From: Streptomyces lateritius
Lineage (GTDB): Bacteria > Actinomycetota > Actinomycetes > Streptomycetales > Streptomycetaceae
Direction of reading: 5' to 3'
Assembly (NCBI RefSeq): GCF_014649715.1
Contig: NZ_BMTO01000019.1
Location: 79,336-143,335 of the forward strand
DNA: 64,000 bases
A model generated the notes under the pieces. The model was given only the letters and a program-made list of their open reading frames with translations, searched no databases and had not been told where the DNA came from. Shown here one piece after another: positions 43,474-51,106 of the stretch. The translations under genes and the position numbers were made by a program. Each line of letters starts with the position of its first letter. Within the stretch, counting starts at the first letter, position 1.

Positions 43474-45351
43474 GTGACCACCGCCGAGCCGACACGCGCC
43501 GACGACGCCGCGCGGAAGCGAGCCGCAGCCCCTCCGGCCTCTCCTCTCTCTCCCGCCCCTCCGCGAATAAACCTCCCCGCCCCCCGGCCCCCCACGGGGA
43601 CGGCAGTCCGGGCTCCTGAGGCTCCTGAGACCCCGCGACGCCGCCGGCGCCGCTACCCCGTCATGATCGCGACGGGTGTCGCCGCGCTCGCCCACGTCCT
43701 CTGGTTCTTCCTGTTCGCGAACAGCGGCGGCGACCTCGCCGCACAGGACGCGTGGGCCGAGTTCGTGGGACGGCACCCGGACTCCGCGTACAACCTCGCC
43801 TGGTACGGAGGCATGCACCCGGTCTCGTACAGCGTGATCTCGCCGTATGTGATGTCGGTGCTCGGCGTGCGCTCGACGATGATGATCGCCGGCACGGTCT
43901 CGGCCGGTCTGACGGCGCTGATCCTGGTGCGGGTGCCGACGGTCCGCAATCCGCTGGCGTGCTCGCTGGCCGGCGTCTTCGCGTTCCTGTGCAACGCCCT
44001 GTCGGGGCGCGTGACGTTCGGGCTCGGCATGATGTTCGCGCTGGGCTCGGTCGCCGCCGTCTTCTGCTGGCCCTACCGCTGGCGGCGCAAACGGTGGGCG
44101 AAGGCCGCGGTCGCCGCCCCCCTCGCCGGTCTCGCGACGGCCTGCAGCCCGGTGGCCGGGCTCTTCCTCGGGGTGGCGGCGGCGGCGCTCTTCCTCAACA
44201 AGCGGCGCCCGGGCGCGTACGCCCTCGGCATCGCCCCGGTGGCGGTCGTCGCCGTCTCCTCCTGGCTGTTCCCCTTCTCCGGTACGCAGCCGATGTCGCT
44301 GGCCTCGACGTCGCTGCCGTTCCTCTTCGGGGTGCTGTGCTTCCTGCTCGTCCCGCGCGACTGGCGCACGGTCCGCACGGGGGCGGCCGTGTACGCCGCC
44401 GGCACGCTGCTGACCTGGCTGATCGACTCCCAGATCGGGTCGAACGTCTCGCGGCTCGTGATGCTCTTCGCGGGCGTCGTCCTCCTCGCGGCGCTGCCCT
44501 TCACGGCCCCTCGCTCGCGCCGCTGGTACGCGATCGTGCTCGCCTTCGCGGGCCTGAACTTCTGGATCGGCTTCAAGGGCGTCGACGACGTCATCCGCAC
44601 CGCCCCGGACGCGTCCTGGGCGCGCGAGGTCGCGCCACTGATCAACCAGCTGCAGGTACGCGGGGCGGAGAAGGCGCGGGTGGAGGTCGTCCCGGCCTCC
44701 AGCCACCGCGAGTCCTCCGCCCTCACGCCGTACATCAACCTCGCCCGCGGCTGGAACCGGCAGGCGGACATGGAGCGCAACCCGCTCTTCTACGACGACA
44801 CGCTGAACGCCTCGAACTACCAGGAGTGGCTCGACCGCTGGGCCGTCCACTACGTGGTCCTGCCGACCGGAGCACCCGACTCGGGCGCGGAACGGGAGGC
44901 GGAGCTGGTGGGCGACGGCCTGCCGTACCTGAAGCAGGTCTGGTCCGACGCCAACTGGCGCCTGTACGAGGTGGACAACCCGACCCCGCTGGCCGACCCG
45001 CCGGCCGAGGTGCGCCGGGCGGGCGCGAACGAGGTCGTGATCGAGGTCGACACCCCGGGTCGGGTGCTGATCCGCGTCCCGTACTCCCCGTGGCTGGCGC
45101 TCCTCGATGAGAACGGCGGCAAGGTCGAGCCCCCAGAGGAGACGGAGGCCTCGCGACTGGCACGGGAGGAGTCGGAGACGGAACTCCCGAAGGTCTTCCT
45201 CAACGAGAACGGCTGCCTGCTGAAGGCGGAGGCGGACGCGGAGGGCGACGAATGGACGGAACTGGTGGCCCCGAAGCCGGGCACCTACCGCCTGGCGGCG
45301 CCGTACAAACTCTTCCCCCGAGGCACGACCTGCCCGGACGAACTCCGCTGA
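43474..45351 (+). CDS. polytopic membrane protein, unknown function
   Basis: A 625-residue protein from GTG 43474 (GGGAGAGG upstream). A Pro/Ala/Arg-rich N-terminus (about 1-60) precedes about ten to eleven hydrophobic helices (65-380) with AYNLAWYGGMHPVSYSVISPYVMS between the first two, a pattern like GT-C mannosyltransferase-fold proteins. The last 240 residues (WLDRWAVHYVVLPTGAPD..., VDTPGRVLIRVPYSPWLALL) form an exported beta-rich domain. Possibly a cell-envelope glycan protein; I do not recognise the family. It follows the DD-carboxypeptidase gene, as I recall it does in other streptomycetes. Confidence 0.7.
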   Translation: MTTAEPTRADDAARKRAAAPPASPLSPAPPRINLPAPRPPTGTAVRAPEAPETPRRRRRRYPVMIATGVAALAHVLWFFLFANSGGDLAAQDAWAEFVGRHPDSAYNLAWYGGMHPVSYSVISPYVMSVLGVRSTMMIAGTVSAGLTALILVRVPTVRNPLACSLAGVFAFLCNALSGRVTFGLGMMFALGSVAAVFCWPYRWRRKRWAKAAVAAPLAGLATACSPVAGLFLGVAAAALFLNKRRPGAYALGIAPVAVVAVSSWLFPFSGTQPMSLASTSLPFLFGVLCFLLVPRDWRTVRTGAAVYAAGTLLTWLIDSQIGSNVSRLVMLFAGVVLLAALPFTAPRSRRWYAIVLAFAGLNFWIGFKGVDDVIRTAPDASWAREVAPLINQLQVRGAEKARVEVVPASSHRESSALTPYINLARGWNRQADMERNPLFYDDTLNASNYQEWLDRWAVHYVVLPTGAPDSGAEREAELVGDGLPYLKQVWSDANWRLYEVDNPTPLADPPAEVRRAGANEVVIEVDTPGRVLIRVPYSPWLALLDENGGKVEPPEETEASRLAREESETELPKVFLNENGCLLKAEADAEGDEWTELVAPKPGTYRLAAPYKLFPRGTTCPDELR

Positions 45352-45402
45352 CGCCGGAGGCCCACCCAGCCCGCTGACGGGCCGGAGGCATGGAGGGGCC
45401 CC

Positions 45403-45705
45403 TCAGGCGGCGCCGGTGACCCCCGGGGCGACGAAGCGCCGGCGGAGGGTCGAGATCGTCACCTGGGGGTCGCTCTCCACTCCCAGCTCGCCCTTGACCA
45501 CGGGCCCGATCCGGTCGGCGATGAACTGGTTGAACTGCCGCTCCGGCTCCCAGACGTCGAGCGCGTGAAACCCGTCGTCGCCGAACCACCCCACATGCAT
45601 CAGACACCCGTCGGGAACGTCCTCCTCCCAACGCACGCGCTCCCGCGAGGCGTCGTACGACTCGGGCGTGATCTCCGGCCACGCGAGGTTCATCACGATT
45701 GCCAT
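45403..45705 (-). CDS. small ABM-like ferredoxin-fold protein
   Basis: A 100-residue protein from ATG 45705 (AGAGGGA upstream): MAIVMNLAWPEITPESYDASRERVRWEEDVPDGCLMHVGWFGDDGFHALDVWEPERQFNQFIADRIGPVV. The size and WF.DDGFHALDVWES-like core match small dimeric alpha-beta barrel proteins common in actinomycetes. No enzymatic residues identified. Confidence 0.7.
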   Translation of the reverse strand: MAIVMNLAWPEITPESYDASRERVRWEEDVPDGCLMHVGWFGDDGFHALDVWEPERQFNQFIADRIGPVVKGELGVESDPQVTISTLRRRFVAPGVTGAA

Positions 45706-45905
45706 GGAATCCCTCTCGCTCGTGGTGCCGCGAACACCGCCCTCTACGCGGGGCACGCCGAAACCAAGCGCCCCGCCCCGACCGAGCACGCACTGAAGGC
45801 CGTTCAGGCGCACTCCCGCTCCGCCGTGCCGGCGGTTGCCGAACTCACGCAGAGGTGAGTACGCGGACTCTGGCCGGCGACAGCGGAAGCCGGAACGCTT
45901 GGGCC

Positions 45906-46298
45906 ATGCCTCGACGACCTGTGAAACGTGTTCCCCAGCTGCTCGCGATCCTCGTGCTGGCTGTGACGACGGCAGCGGTGTGGGCCGCCTGGCTGGGCTG
46001 GGACCAGCACCGCGACGTGCATCCTGATGGTTCGGTGACCGGCCCGTACGAGGCGTGGCAGGTGATCGGGCTGGTGCTGACCCTGCTGCCGCCGCTGTAC
46101 TGGGCGGCATCCCGGGGCTACGTCGCAGGCGCGGTCCTCGGCGTCACGGCCGGCCTGACCGTCGCCGCCTACGTCGACTGGTCGGACGACTCCAGCGGCC
46201 TCTTCATGGTCGGCGTGCTGATGGTCATGGCGGGAAGCCTCGTCACGACCGTCGGCGCCACCGCCGTGATCGCCTCCATGAAGAAGAGGCCTCGTTGA
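45906..46298 (+). CDS. small membrane protein, three to four TM segments
   Basis: A 130-residue protein from ATG 45906. Hydrophobic segments: VPQLLAILVLAVTTAAVWAAWL, VIGLVLTLLPPLYWAA, VAGAVLGVTAGLTVAAYV and LFMVGVLMVMAGSLVTTVGA. The basic N-terminus (MPRRPVKR) fits inside orientation. It is close to the 57-residue membrane protein on the other strand. Function unknown. Confidence 0.6.
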   Translation: MPRRPVKRVPQLLAILVLAVTTAAVWAAWLGWDQHRDVHPDGSVTGPYEAWQVIGLVLTLLPPLYWAASRGYVAGAVLGVTAGLTVAAYVDWSDDSSGLFMVGVLMVMAGSLVTTVGATAVIASMKKRPR

Positions 46299-46307
46299 TG
46301 ATCACAG

Positions 46308-46481
46308 CTAGCTGTTGTACGCCACGACCATCCCCATGACGACCAGCGCCACCACGAACATCACGATGCAGCCGCACGCGGCGCTGGACGCCTCGTCGAC
46401 GATGCCCTTGGGCTTCGGCTGCGACCTCTGATGGTCCCTGATCCCCCGAGCCACCGCGCGCCTGATCTCGTCTTCGTTCAC
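46308..46481 (-). CDS. 57-residue single-pass membrane protein
   Basis: A GTG start at 46481 with a strong GGGGGAGGG 6 nt upstream and a TAG stop at 46310-46308. The protein begins VNEDEIRRAVARGIRDHQRS, then a basic linker (PKPKG), a CxC pair (SAACGCIV) and one hydrophobic helix (MFVVALVVMGMVVAY). Small, probably real because of the ribosome binding site and codon bias; function unknown. Confidence 0.6.
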   Translation of the reverse strand: MNEDEIRRAVARGIRDHQRSQPKPKGIVDEASSAACGCIVMFVVALVVMGMVVAYNS

Positions 46482-46646
46482 GCGTACCCTCCCCCTGGCC
46501 TCTCCGCGTTGATCAGCTCCGTCAACCTACCGTCAGAGACCGGCGCGCAGCCCCGGGCCGGAGCTGCCGACGGAGGCGACCCGGCCGCGATCACCCGGCG
46601 GGGCCGGCACCGGCCAAATGCGCCCATGTGCCGGCCCTTCTTCCTG

Positions 46647-46687
46647 CGCCCCCGGCAAATTCGAACCTGCGACACCCGCTTCAGGAG
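46647..46687. repeat. diverged copy of the tRNA-Arg 3' end (old att site)
   Basis: About 41 bp matching the tRNA-Arg(CCU) 3' half at 55203-55244 with a 1-nt deletion and a few substitutions, up to the CAGGAG junction, then followed by TTCGATCA, as at the second copy. It marks the outer end of the oldest insertion. No complete tRNA can be formed here. Confidence 0.65.
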
Positions 46688-46740
46688 TTCGATCAAACCG
46701 TTGCTGCGGCAAGGGCAACTGCCGCGCGGCGTCCTCGTCT

Positions 46741-47154
46741 CTACAGGGCCCTCACTACTGGGCGGGCATCTGGTCGGCCGTAGGCAAGGATGCGTGAGAG
46801 CACCTCGCGCATGCGTGCAGTGTCAGCCTCCGGTGCGCACAGGACGGCCTCAACCACGGGATCGGTCAGGCCCAGCTCGGCCAAGGACGTGGGGTCCAAG
46901 GTGACCCGAAGGACATCACCGTCCAGCTCTACCAGTCGCACACACCCATACGCCGTTCCTTGGTCGGGCGTGACAAGGCAGTGGGTGTCCATGCCAAGGG
47001 AAACCTCCTGCGCGTCGGACTCCCCAAAGTCGCACATGAACATCATGGAGAAGTCTTCTTCGTTATCAGACTCAGCAAGCCCAGCCAGCATGCAGTCGTC
47101 CTGCTCCGGATCATCGAGTCCGCACGCTATGTGCGCTGTGAATCGGTACACCAT
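46741..47154 (-). CDS. Imm10-like immunity protein, orphan
   Basis: A 137-residue protein: MVYRFTAHIACGLDDPEQDDCMLAGLAES..., then LGMDTHCLVTPDQGTAYGCVRLVELDGDVLRVTLDPTSLAELGLTDPVVEAVL. The acidic profile and the GxDTxCLV...G.AYG.V core match, as I recall, the Imm10 family that protects against polymorphic toxin nucleases. No toxin gene is adjacent. It lies alone in the short remnant between att-like copies at 46687 and 47797, next to the integrase stump. Confidence 0.6.
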   Translation of the reverse strand: MVYRFTAHIACGLDDPEQDDCMLAGLAESDNEEDFSMMFMCDFGESDAQEVSLGMDTHCLVTPDQGTAYGCVRLVELDGDVLRVTLDPTSLAELGLTDPVVEAVLCAPEADTARMREVLSRILAYGRPDARPVVRAL

Positions 47155-47201
47155 GGACGTGTTCTACCAGCACCCTCCGACACCCGAGCCAGCGGTTCGA
47201 A

Positions 47202-47290
47202 GGTCGGTGGAGCGGCTTTGGGCGGGAGCTGCCATGGGGCGAGAGATCGGGGCCCGTAAGCTTCCCGCGACGGCAGTCTCTGGACCTGCC
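47202..47290. repeat. diverged direct repeat, copy 1 (copy 2 at 48477-48565)
   Basis: About 89 bp sharing most bases with 48477-48565 (offset 1275): AGCGGCTTTGGG, GGGAGCTGCCATGGGGCGAG and GTAAGCTTCC are common to both. It lies upstream of the Imm10-like gene; copy 2 lies upstream of the DUF3303-like gene. Evidence that the two adjoining remnants derive from related elements. Confidence 0.6.
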
Positions 47291-47407
47291 CGCAACAGCC
47301 CGATGCGGGCCCCCGATCTTCGAGGCTCGCCCCATGGCGGCTGCCTAAAGCCGTGGAGCCGACCGGCCCCAGCCACCCCGGGCTACCGTCCGGCAGCAAG
47401 TGTGCTC

Positions 47408-47444
47408 GCTCCAGCCGCGCGGCCGGCGGCCGCGCGGCTGGAGC
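47408..47444. terminator. 17-bp perfect hairpin at the left edge of the 403-bp repeat
   Basis: GCTCCAGCCGCGCGGCC, a 3-nt loop, and the exact complement. The right arm holds the first bases of the direct repeat (47436 onwards), so the hairpin straddles the duplication boundary. It could be a terminator or a recombination scar. Confidence 0.5.
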
Positions 47445-47614
47445 GGGGCGGAGACAGGAGCGCAGGCCCGGGTGCCGGGCCGCGCGCGCCGCGCCGTGCG
47501 CGGCGGGTGCCTTGATGAAGTAGGGAAACTCTTACCGCGCTCGTGCCCGGGAGCTGCGAGCGCCTCTGTGGTGAGCGCTACGCACCTTGCCGGGGCTTCC
47601 AGGAAGCACTCGAT

Positions 47615-47725
47615 CTGGCGTGCGGCGTCACCGTGGACGTGTAAACGCACGTCGTCCAGGACACACAGCGCGAGGCGATCAGTCACATGGACCGGCTGCT
47701 CAAGAGGCGGCCCGGGCGTCCCTGA
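47615..47725 (+). pseudogene. tyrosine integrase C-terminal stump, copy 1
   Basis: In frame: LACGVTVDV, then TAA (47642-47644), then THVVQDTQREAISHMDRLL...RPGRP and TGA. The second part matches my recollection of the C-terminus of actinobacterial tyrosine integrases, where VYTHVVQD contains the catalytic Tyr; here the Tyr codon position is a stop. The rest of the gene upstream is unrecognisable. Position beside the tRNA att site, as in AICEs such as pSAM2, supports the identification. Confidence 0.6.
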
Positions 47726-47753
47726 CCGCTGGCGTTGATGTCAGCCGTGGATG

Positions 47754-47791
47754 GCAGAGGACCCCTACCGAGATCGGTAGGGGTCCTCTGC
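47754..47791. terminator. 18-bp perfect hairpin (copy 1)
   Basis: An 18-bp stem around CCCCTACCGA with a 2-nt loop, identical to 55160-55197. In the intact copy this is the terminator just after the tRNA-Arg 3' end. Confidence 0.75.
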
Positions 47792-47796
47792 TCTTG

Positions 47797-47838
47797 TGCC
47801 CCCGGCAGGATTCGAACCTGCGACACCCGCTTTAGGAG
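47797..47838. repeat. tRNA-Arg 3'-end copy (att site)
   Basis: 42 bp identical to the 3' half of tRNA-Arg(CCU) (T-arm to anticodon stem), then diverging into TTCGATCAGACAG. It is the inner attachment-site scar dividing the short remnant (46687-47838) from the larger island (47839-55244). Confidence 0.85.
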
Positions 47839-48029
47839 TTCGATCAGACAGCCGTCACGCATAGCCGTCGTGCGGGCAACGTCGCTGCCGCGGATCGCTC
47901 GGTGCTGCTGCTGTCCGTCGTCGTTGATGTCAGCCTTGGATGTCAGGCTGCCCCTCGATGTGAACCACCGCGGGGCGATCGCTGAGGCCGCTGAGGCTGA
48001 TCAGCGTGCGGTCGCTGAGGCGAGTACCG

Positions 48030-48317
48030 CTACTTCAGGGCGGCAAGACCCTTCTGCAAATCGTCGAGGTTCATGACCGGCTCGAACGTGACCTCCGCGC
48101 CCATCTCCTGGAAGAACGGATCTGCGATGGAGGGCAACTGAGAGCTGTCCTGCATGTCGAACACGAGGATCATGGAGCGCCCACCTTCAGGGGTGAAGTA
48201 GGCGGCCTCCGGCTTCAGCCGCTCGATGGTGGACTTCAGCGAGTCCGGCATCGCTCCGCCCTTCGTCACCTTGTTCGACATCTGGGTGTCCATGCGGGCC
48301 TTCATCATCATCCGCAT
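48030..48317 (-). CDS. DUF3303-like small protein
   Basis: A 95-residue protein from ATG 48317 (GAGGAG upstream): MRMMMKARMDTQMSNKVTKGGAMPDSLKSTIERLKPEAAYFTPEGGRSMILVFDMQDSSQLPSIADPFFQEMGAEVTFEPVMNLDDLQKGLAAL. This ferredoxin-like dimeric barrel (DUF3303/YCII-like) is common in streptomycetes. Function unknown; it is cargo on the tRNA-linked island. Confidence 0.7.
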   Translation of the reverse strand: MRMMMKARMDTQMSNKVTKGGAMPDSLKSTIERLKPEAAYFTPEGGRSMILVFDMQDSSQLPSIADPFFQEMGAEVTFEPVMNLDDLQKGLAALK

Positions 48318-48632
48318 CGCATGCTCTCCTCGCGCACCGCGACCTGCGCGGTTCTGTCCGCGCTCGCTGGGATCCGGTGCATCCCCCACAGCCTCCTTTC
48401 GCCGATCACTGGCTGCAACATCTCTTACGCCCTACGTGACGTCAGGTCAGGGGCTGCAACGCGCCGGCATCCTGGAGGTCGGTCGAGCGGCTTTGGGTGG
48501 GAGCTGCCATGGGGCGAGTGATCACGGTCCGTAAGCTTCCAGCGCGTCGGGCAGTCCGTGGACCTGCCCGGTACAGCACGACGCTCGGGCCATAGTCTGA
48601 GCTCCTCACGGACTTCGGGAGGGGCGGCCTCG
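48318..48632. other. 315-bp gap holding the second diverged repeat
   Basis: Between the DUF3303-like gene and the GntR stop. It contains copy 2 (48477-48565) of the repeat at 47202-47290. No reading frame with a plausible start and ribosome binding site. Confidence 0.55.
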
Positions 48633-49397
48633 CTAACGACCGATCGGAATCTCGTAGACGATCTCGCACAGTGAGGCAGGGACGACGATGTCCGCCGTCT
48701 CCACGGGCCGCCCCTCGTCGCTGTAGTACGTCCGCCGGATGTGCGTGACGAGGGCGGCCTTCTGGATGCCGAGGAGTGATGCCTCTTCGGCGGTCGCCTG
48801 CCGCGGCTCCGGCTGCTCTACGGCGTGGCTGACCGTGATGCCGATCTCGGCCATCCGGTTCACAACACCAGCTCCGGCGTGGGGCCCGCCCTCGGGAAGG
48901 ACCACGAGGGTCCCGCCCGTGAGGTCGTACGGCTCCCAGCTCGTGGACAGCTGCACGGGTCGTCCGTCGGCGAGGAACTCATACATAGTCCGGACGCACA
49001 GGTCCCCTTCGGTGATGCCGAGGCGCGCCGCGATCTCCGCTGGCGCCGGAACCTTGGCGTCAGTCCGGCTCTCCCAACCCCCGTGCCGCCCCACGGCCTT
49101 CATGTCCGCGCGGAACGGGGACCCATCGGGCTGCTCACGCGCCGCGGACCGAACCATCCGCACGCGCTGCCGAGGCTCGGCCACGTACGTCCCTGACCCG
49201 GCCCGTCCCTCCAGTACGCCCTGGGAGATCAGGAGCTCCTGAGCGCGGCGGACGACGTTCTCGCCCACGCCACACTCCTGGCCGATCTGGGCCCGAGAGG
49301 GCAGCCGGTCTCCGGGCGTCCACTCGTGCTCCGCGATCCGCCGCCGGAGTACGTCGGCGATGCGGAGGTAGGGCGGCTGCTCAGGTATATGGAAAAT
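48633..49397 (-). CDS. GntR/UTRA-family regulator without a normal start codon
   Basis: The open frame encodes a complete GntR winged helix (PPYLRIADVLRRRIAEHEWTPGDRLPSRAQIGQECGVGENVVRRAQELL) and a UTRA effector domain (LCVRTMYEFLADGRPVQLSTSWEPYDL... to EIPIGR), about 254 residues as usual. The helix is fully encoded only if translation starts at or beyond about 49367, yet no ATG, GTG or TTG is in frame before the TAG at 49400-49398; GTG 49268 would cut off half the helix. A GTG two codons upstream of the TAG (49406) suggests the original start, now broken by a nonsense codon. Possibly a pseudogene or ATT-initiated. Confidence 0.6.
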   Translation of the reverse strand: MFHIPEQPPYLRIADVLRRRIAEHEWTPGDRLPSRAQIGQECGVGENVVRRAQELLISQGVLEGRAGSGTYVAEPRQRVRMVRSAAREQPDGSPFRADMKAVGRHGGWESRTDAKVPAPAEIAARLGITEGDLCVRTMYEFLADGRPVQLSTSWEPYDLTGGTLVVLPEGGPHAGAGVVNRMAEIGITVSHAVEQPEPRQATAEEASLLGIQKAALVTHIRRTYYSDEGRPVETADIVVPASLCEIVYEIPIGR

Positions 49398-49428
49398 CTA
49401 GTCCACTAGCTCTAACCTAGTTAACTAG
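49398..49428. promoter_or_regulatory. CTAG-box array, probable GntR operator
   Basis: Two 12-bp boxes, CTAGTCCACTAG (49398-49409) and CTAGTTAACTAG (49417-49428), with starts 19 bp apart in the divergent promoter between the GntR gene and the plus-strand small genes. Four CTAG sites in 31 bp is striking because CTAG is rare in Streptomyces DNA. Likely the autorepressor site of the element. Confidence 0.55.
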
Positions 49429-49466
49429 CTTTACCCAAAGTGATCGCCGGTGACGGAGGCTGTCCT

Positions 49467-49691
49467 GTGCCTGCTCCAGAAGTAAGCGCGGAGGCCCTCG
49501 CCGCACGGTTGTCCGCCATCGGACTCACCACCCGCGTGCTGGAGCACGCCAGACACACGTCGATCGAAGCGGAGGTGTCAGAACCCCTGCCCGCAGAGAC
49601 ATGGCGGCAGGTCCTGGATTCGTGGCACAGGCAGACCACTTCGGTCTCCTCGCCACCATCCTGGGCGGCCGAACTCTATGGGCCGCCGTGA
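49467..49691 (+). CDS. small element-borne protein, unknown function
   Basis: A 74-residue protein from GTG 49467 with GGAGG 7 nt upstream (GTG 49440 is in frame but lacks a site). MPAPEVSAEALAARLSAIGLTTRVLEHARHTSIEAEVSEPLPAETWRQVLDSWHR is typical of small proteins carried by actinomycete integrative elements. First of a run of six short, tightly spaced plus-strand genes. Confidence 0.6.
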   Translation: MPAPEVSAEALAARLSAIGLTTRVLEHARHTSIEAEVSEPLPAETWRQVLDSWHRQTTSVSSPPSWAAELYGPP

Positions 49692-49756
49692 ACAAAGCGG
49701 TCCCCGCGACGGGCGATGTCCGGGGACCTGGCCATCAGCGATAGGAGCTGATCAGC

Positions 49757-50002
49757 ATGTTCAACCGTATCCGCCGCGCCATCGCGCGCACCAGAGAGCG
49801 GTACTCCCGAAAGGCCCGCCACCGCGCCCCCTTAATGCCCACCAGCCCCGTACTTGCCGACTGGTCGACGCCGTCGCTAAGGCAGCCCTGGGCCCGCACG
49901 GACTTCCTTCCGGGTGAGGAGACCGCCCTCGTCCGCCCATATGTACTGGCAGTCGAGGAACTCCTCCCCTGCACCTGCTTCAAGCCGGCGGAGGCCCACT
50001 GA
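49757..50002 (+). CDS. small basic protein, unknown function
   Basis: An 81-residue protein with AGGAG upstream of ATG 49757. Basic N-terminus MFNRIRRAIARTRERYSRKARHR, then DWSTPSLRQPWARTDFLPGEETALVRPYVLAVEE. Its stop overlaps the next start (TGATG). Element-type cargo; family not recognised. Confidence 0.55.
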   Translation: MFNRIRRAIARTRERYSRKARHRAPLMPTSPVLADWSTPSLRQPWARTDFLPGEETALVRPYVLAVEELLPCTCFKPAEAH

Positions 50003-50181
50003 TGCAGCAGACGAAGGCCGCCCCCTACCGATCGACTTCGTGCCGGATCGGCACGCACCACGAGTGCGCGCACTCGTCCCCGGTGACGGCGCCGGTCGGC
50101 GTTCCCGTCATCTACGAGACATGCGCCTGCTCCTGCCACGCGCCGGCCGCCTCAACCACTCCCACGGAGGCGGCCTCATGA
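50002..50181 (+). CDS. 59-residue Cys/His-rich small protein
   Basis: Starts at ATG 50002 overlapping the previous stop and ends TGA 50179-50181 overlapping the next start (ATGA). Contains TSCRIGTHHECAH and YETCACSCHAPA, six Cys/His clusters that could bind zinc. Translational coupling on both sides supports its reality. Confidence 0.6.
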   Translation: MQQTKAAPYRSTSCRIGTHHECAHSSPVTAPVGVPVIYETCACSCHAPAASTTPTEAAS

Positions 50182-50402
50182 GCGCATGGACTCCCAGCGG
50201 TGCGATGGCCTCCACCGTCGAGATCACCTCGACCAATGTGCAGCGCGGCGACGTCATCCAGATCGGCGGCCAGCCTTGCCGAGTGGCCGACCTCTTCCAG
50301 CTGCCCCGCGGCGCCAAACGCGTCCTCTTCGAGTCGGGCGAACTGCTGACCATGCACCCCCGAACCCGGTTCGTCGCCGTGCGAGTCCTTAGAAGGTGGT
50401 GA
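50178..50402 (+). CDS. 74-residue protein with barrel-like core
   Basis: MSAWTPSGAMASTVEITSTNVQRGDVIQIGGQPCRVADLFQLPRGAKRVLFESGELLTMHPRTRFVAVRVLRRW. The strand pattern (GDVIQIGGQPCRVADL...KRVLFESGELL) resembles small SH3-like/KOW-type barrels found beside GntR regulators on AICEs. It starts ATG 50178 inside the preceding stop and its own stop overlaps the next gene. Confidence 0.6.
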   Translation: MSAWTPSGAMASTVEITSTNVQRGDVIQIGGQPCRVADLFQLPRGAKRVLFESGELLTMHPRTRFVAVRVLRRW

Positions 50403-51106
50403 TTCAACCCGTGCTGTCACTCCGCCACACCATCGCCGACGACCTCCGGAGCCAGATCACCACGGGCGTCCTCAAGCCCGGCGAACGCCTCCCGTCGGAG
50501 CCACAGCTCGCCGCGCGCTACGAGGTCAGCACGGTGACGCTGCGCAACGCCCTCGCGCTCCTCCAGGCCGAGGGTCTGATCGAGAAGAACCACGGCAAAG
50601 GCAACTTCGTCCGCCGCCTCCGCCGGAGACTCACGTACGAGGGAGGCGCCCTCACGCCCATCGTTCCGACTCTCCACGTCACGGTCCGCACCACTCAGCT
50701 CCGGGCCCAAGGGGCGCTGAGCACCCTGCTGAAGGTGCCATCGCGGACCCTGCTGACTGAGTACCTCTGCGTCAGCCACGTGAGGGAGTCGCCACACAGC
50801 CTGGCCCGCATCTACGTCCCTCGTGACTTGGCGCCGGCCGAATCGTCCTGCCACTGGCCCAAGTCGGCAGAGCTCGGGCTCCGGATCGCGGAGATCCGAG
50901 AGAAGGCCAGCGCCCGCCTCCCCACCCCGGAGGAAGCCTCAACCCTCCGGATCAGCTCGGCGCTGGCCGTCCTCGCGATCACCCGCGTTTCTGCCGACGC
51001 CACAGGCCGCGTCGTCGAGGCCGCCCTCCTGATCCTCCCCGGCGACCGCGCCGACGCACGCTTCACCACCCACCACACGACCGAAGGCAGAAGGGCCGAG
51101 GGATGA
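50399..51106 (+). CDS. GntR-family regulator
   Basis: A 235-residue protein (GTG 50399; GTG 50396 also possible). The N-terminal winged helix LRHTIADDLRSQITTGVLKPGERLPSEPQLAARYEVSTVTLRNALALLQAEGLIEKNHGKGNFV is canonical. The C-terminal UTRA-like domain is shortened and diverged. It is intact, in contrast to the GntR gene at 48633, and may have replaced it as regulator of the element. Confidence 0.82.
   Translation: MIQPVLSLRHTIADDLRSQITTGVLKPGERLPSEPQLAARYEVSTVTLRNALALLQAEGLIEKNHGKGNFVRRLRRRLTYEGGALTPIVPTLHVTVRTTQLRAQGALSTLLKVPSRTLLTEYLCVSHVRESPHSLARIYVPRDLAPAESSCHWPKSAELGLRIAEIREKASARLPTPEEASTLRISSALAVLAITRVSADATGRVVEAALLILPGDRADARFTTHHTTEGRRAEG

Larger units (their letters stand above)
47436..47838. 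repeat. 403-bp direct repeat, copy 1 (copy 2 at 54842-55244)
   Basis: Identical to 54842-55244 except for one substitution I can see (GGGTGCCGGG versus GGGCGCCGGG), at a constant offset of 7406 bp. The unit contains an integrase 3'-end stump, an 18-bp-stem terminator and the tRNA-Arg 3' end. It ends at GGAG where the tRNA copy is cut. Near identity implies recent duplication or gene conversion. Confidence 0.9.

Noticed and set aside
45360..45400. CTGACG half-sites after the 43474-45351 gene
   Set aside because: No matching right half; not an instance of the 15-bp operator.
46647..46687. A second tRNA-Arg gene
   Set aside because: Only the 3' half is present and diverged; the D-arm and acceptor 5' strand are missing.
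46478..46696. Minus-strand frame of 72 residues crossing the old att copy
   Set aside because: It begins within the tRNA-derived sequence and is Arg/Pro-rich; the downstream GTG gene at 46481 has a much better start signal.
47797..47838. Intact tRNA at the inner att copy
   Set aside because: Identity to tRNA-Arg stops in the anticodon stem; no cloverleaf can form.
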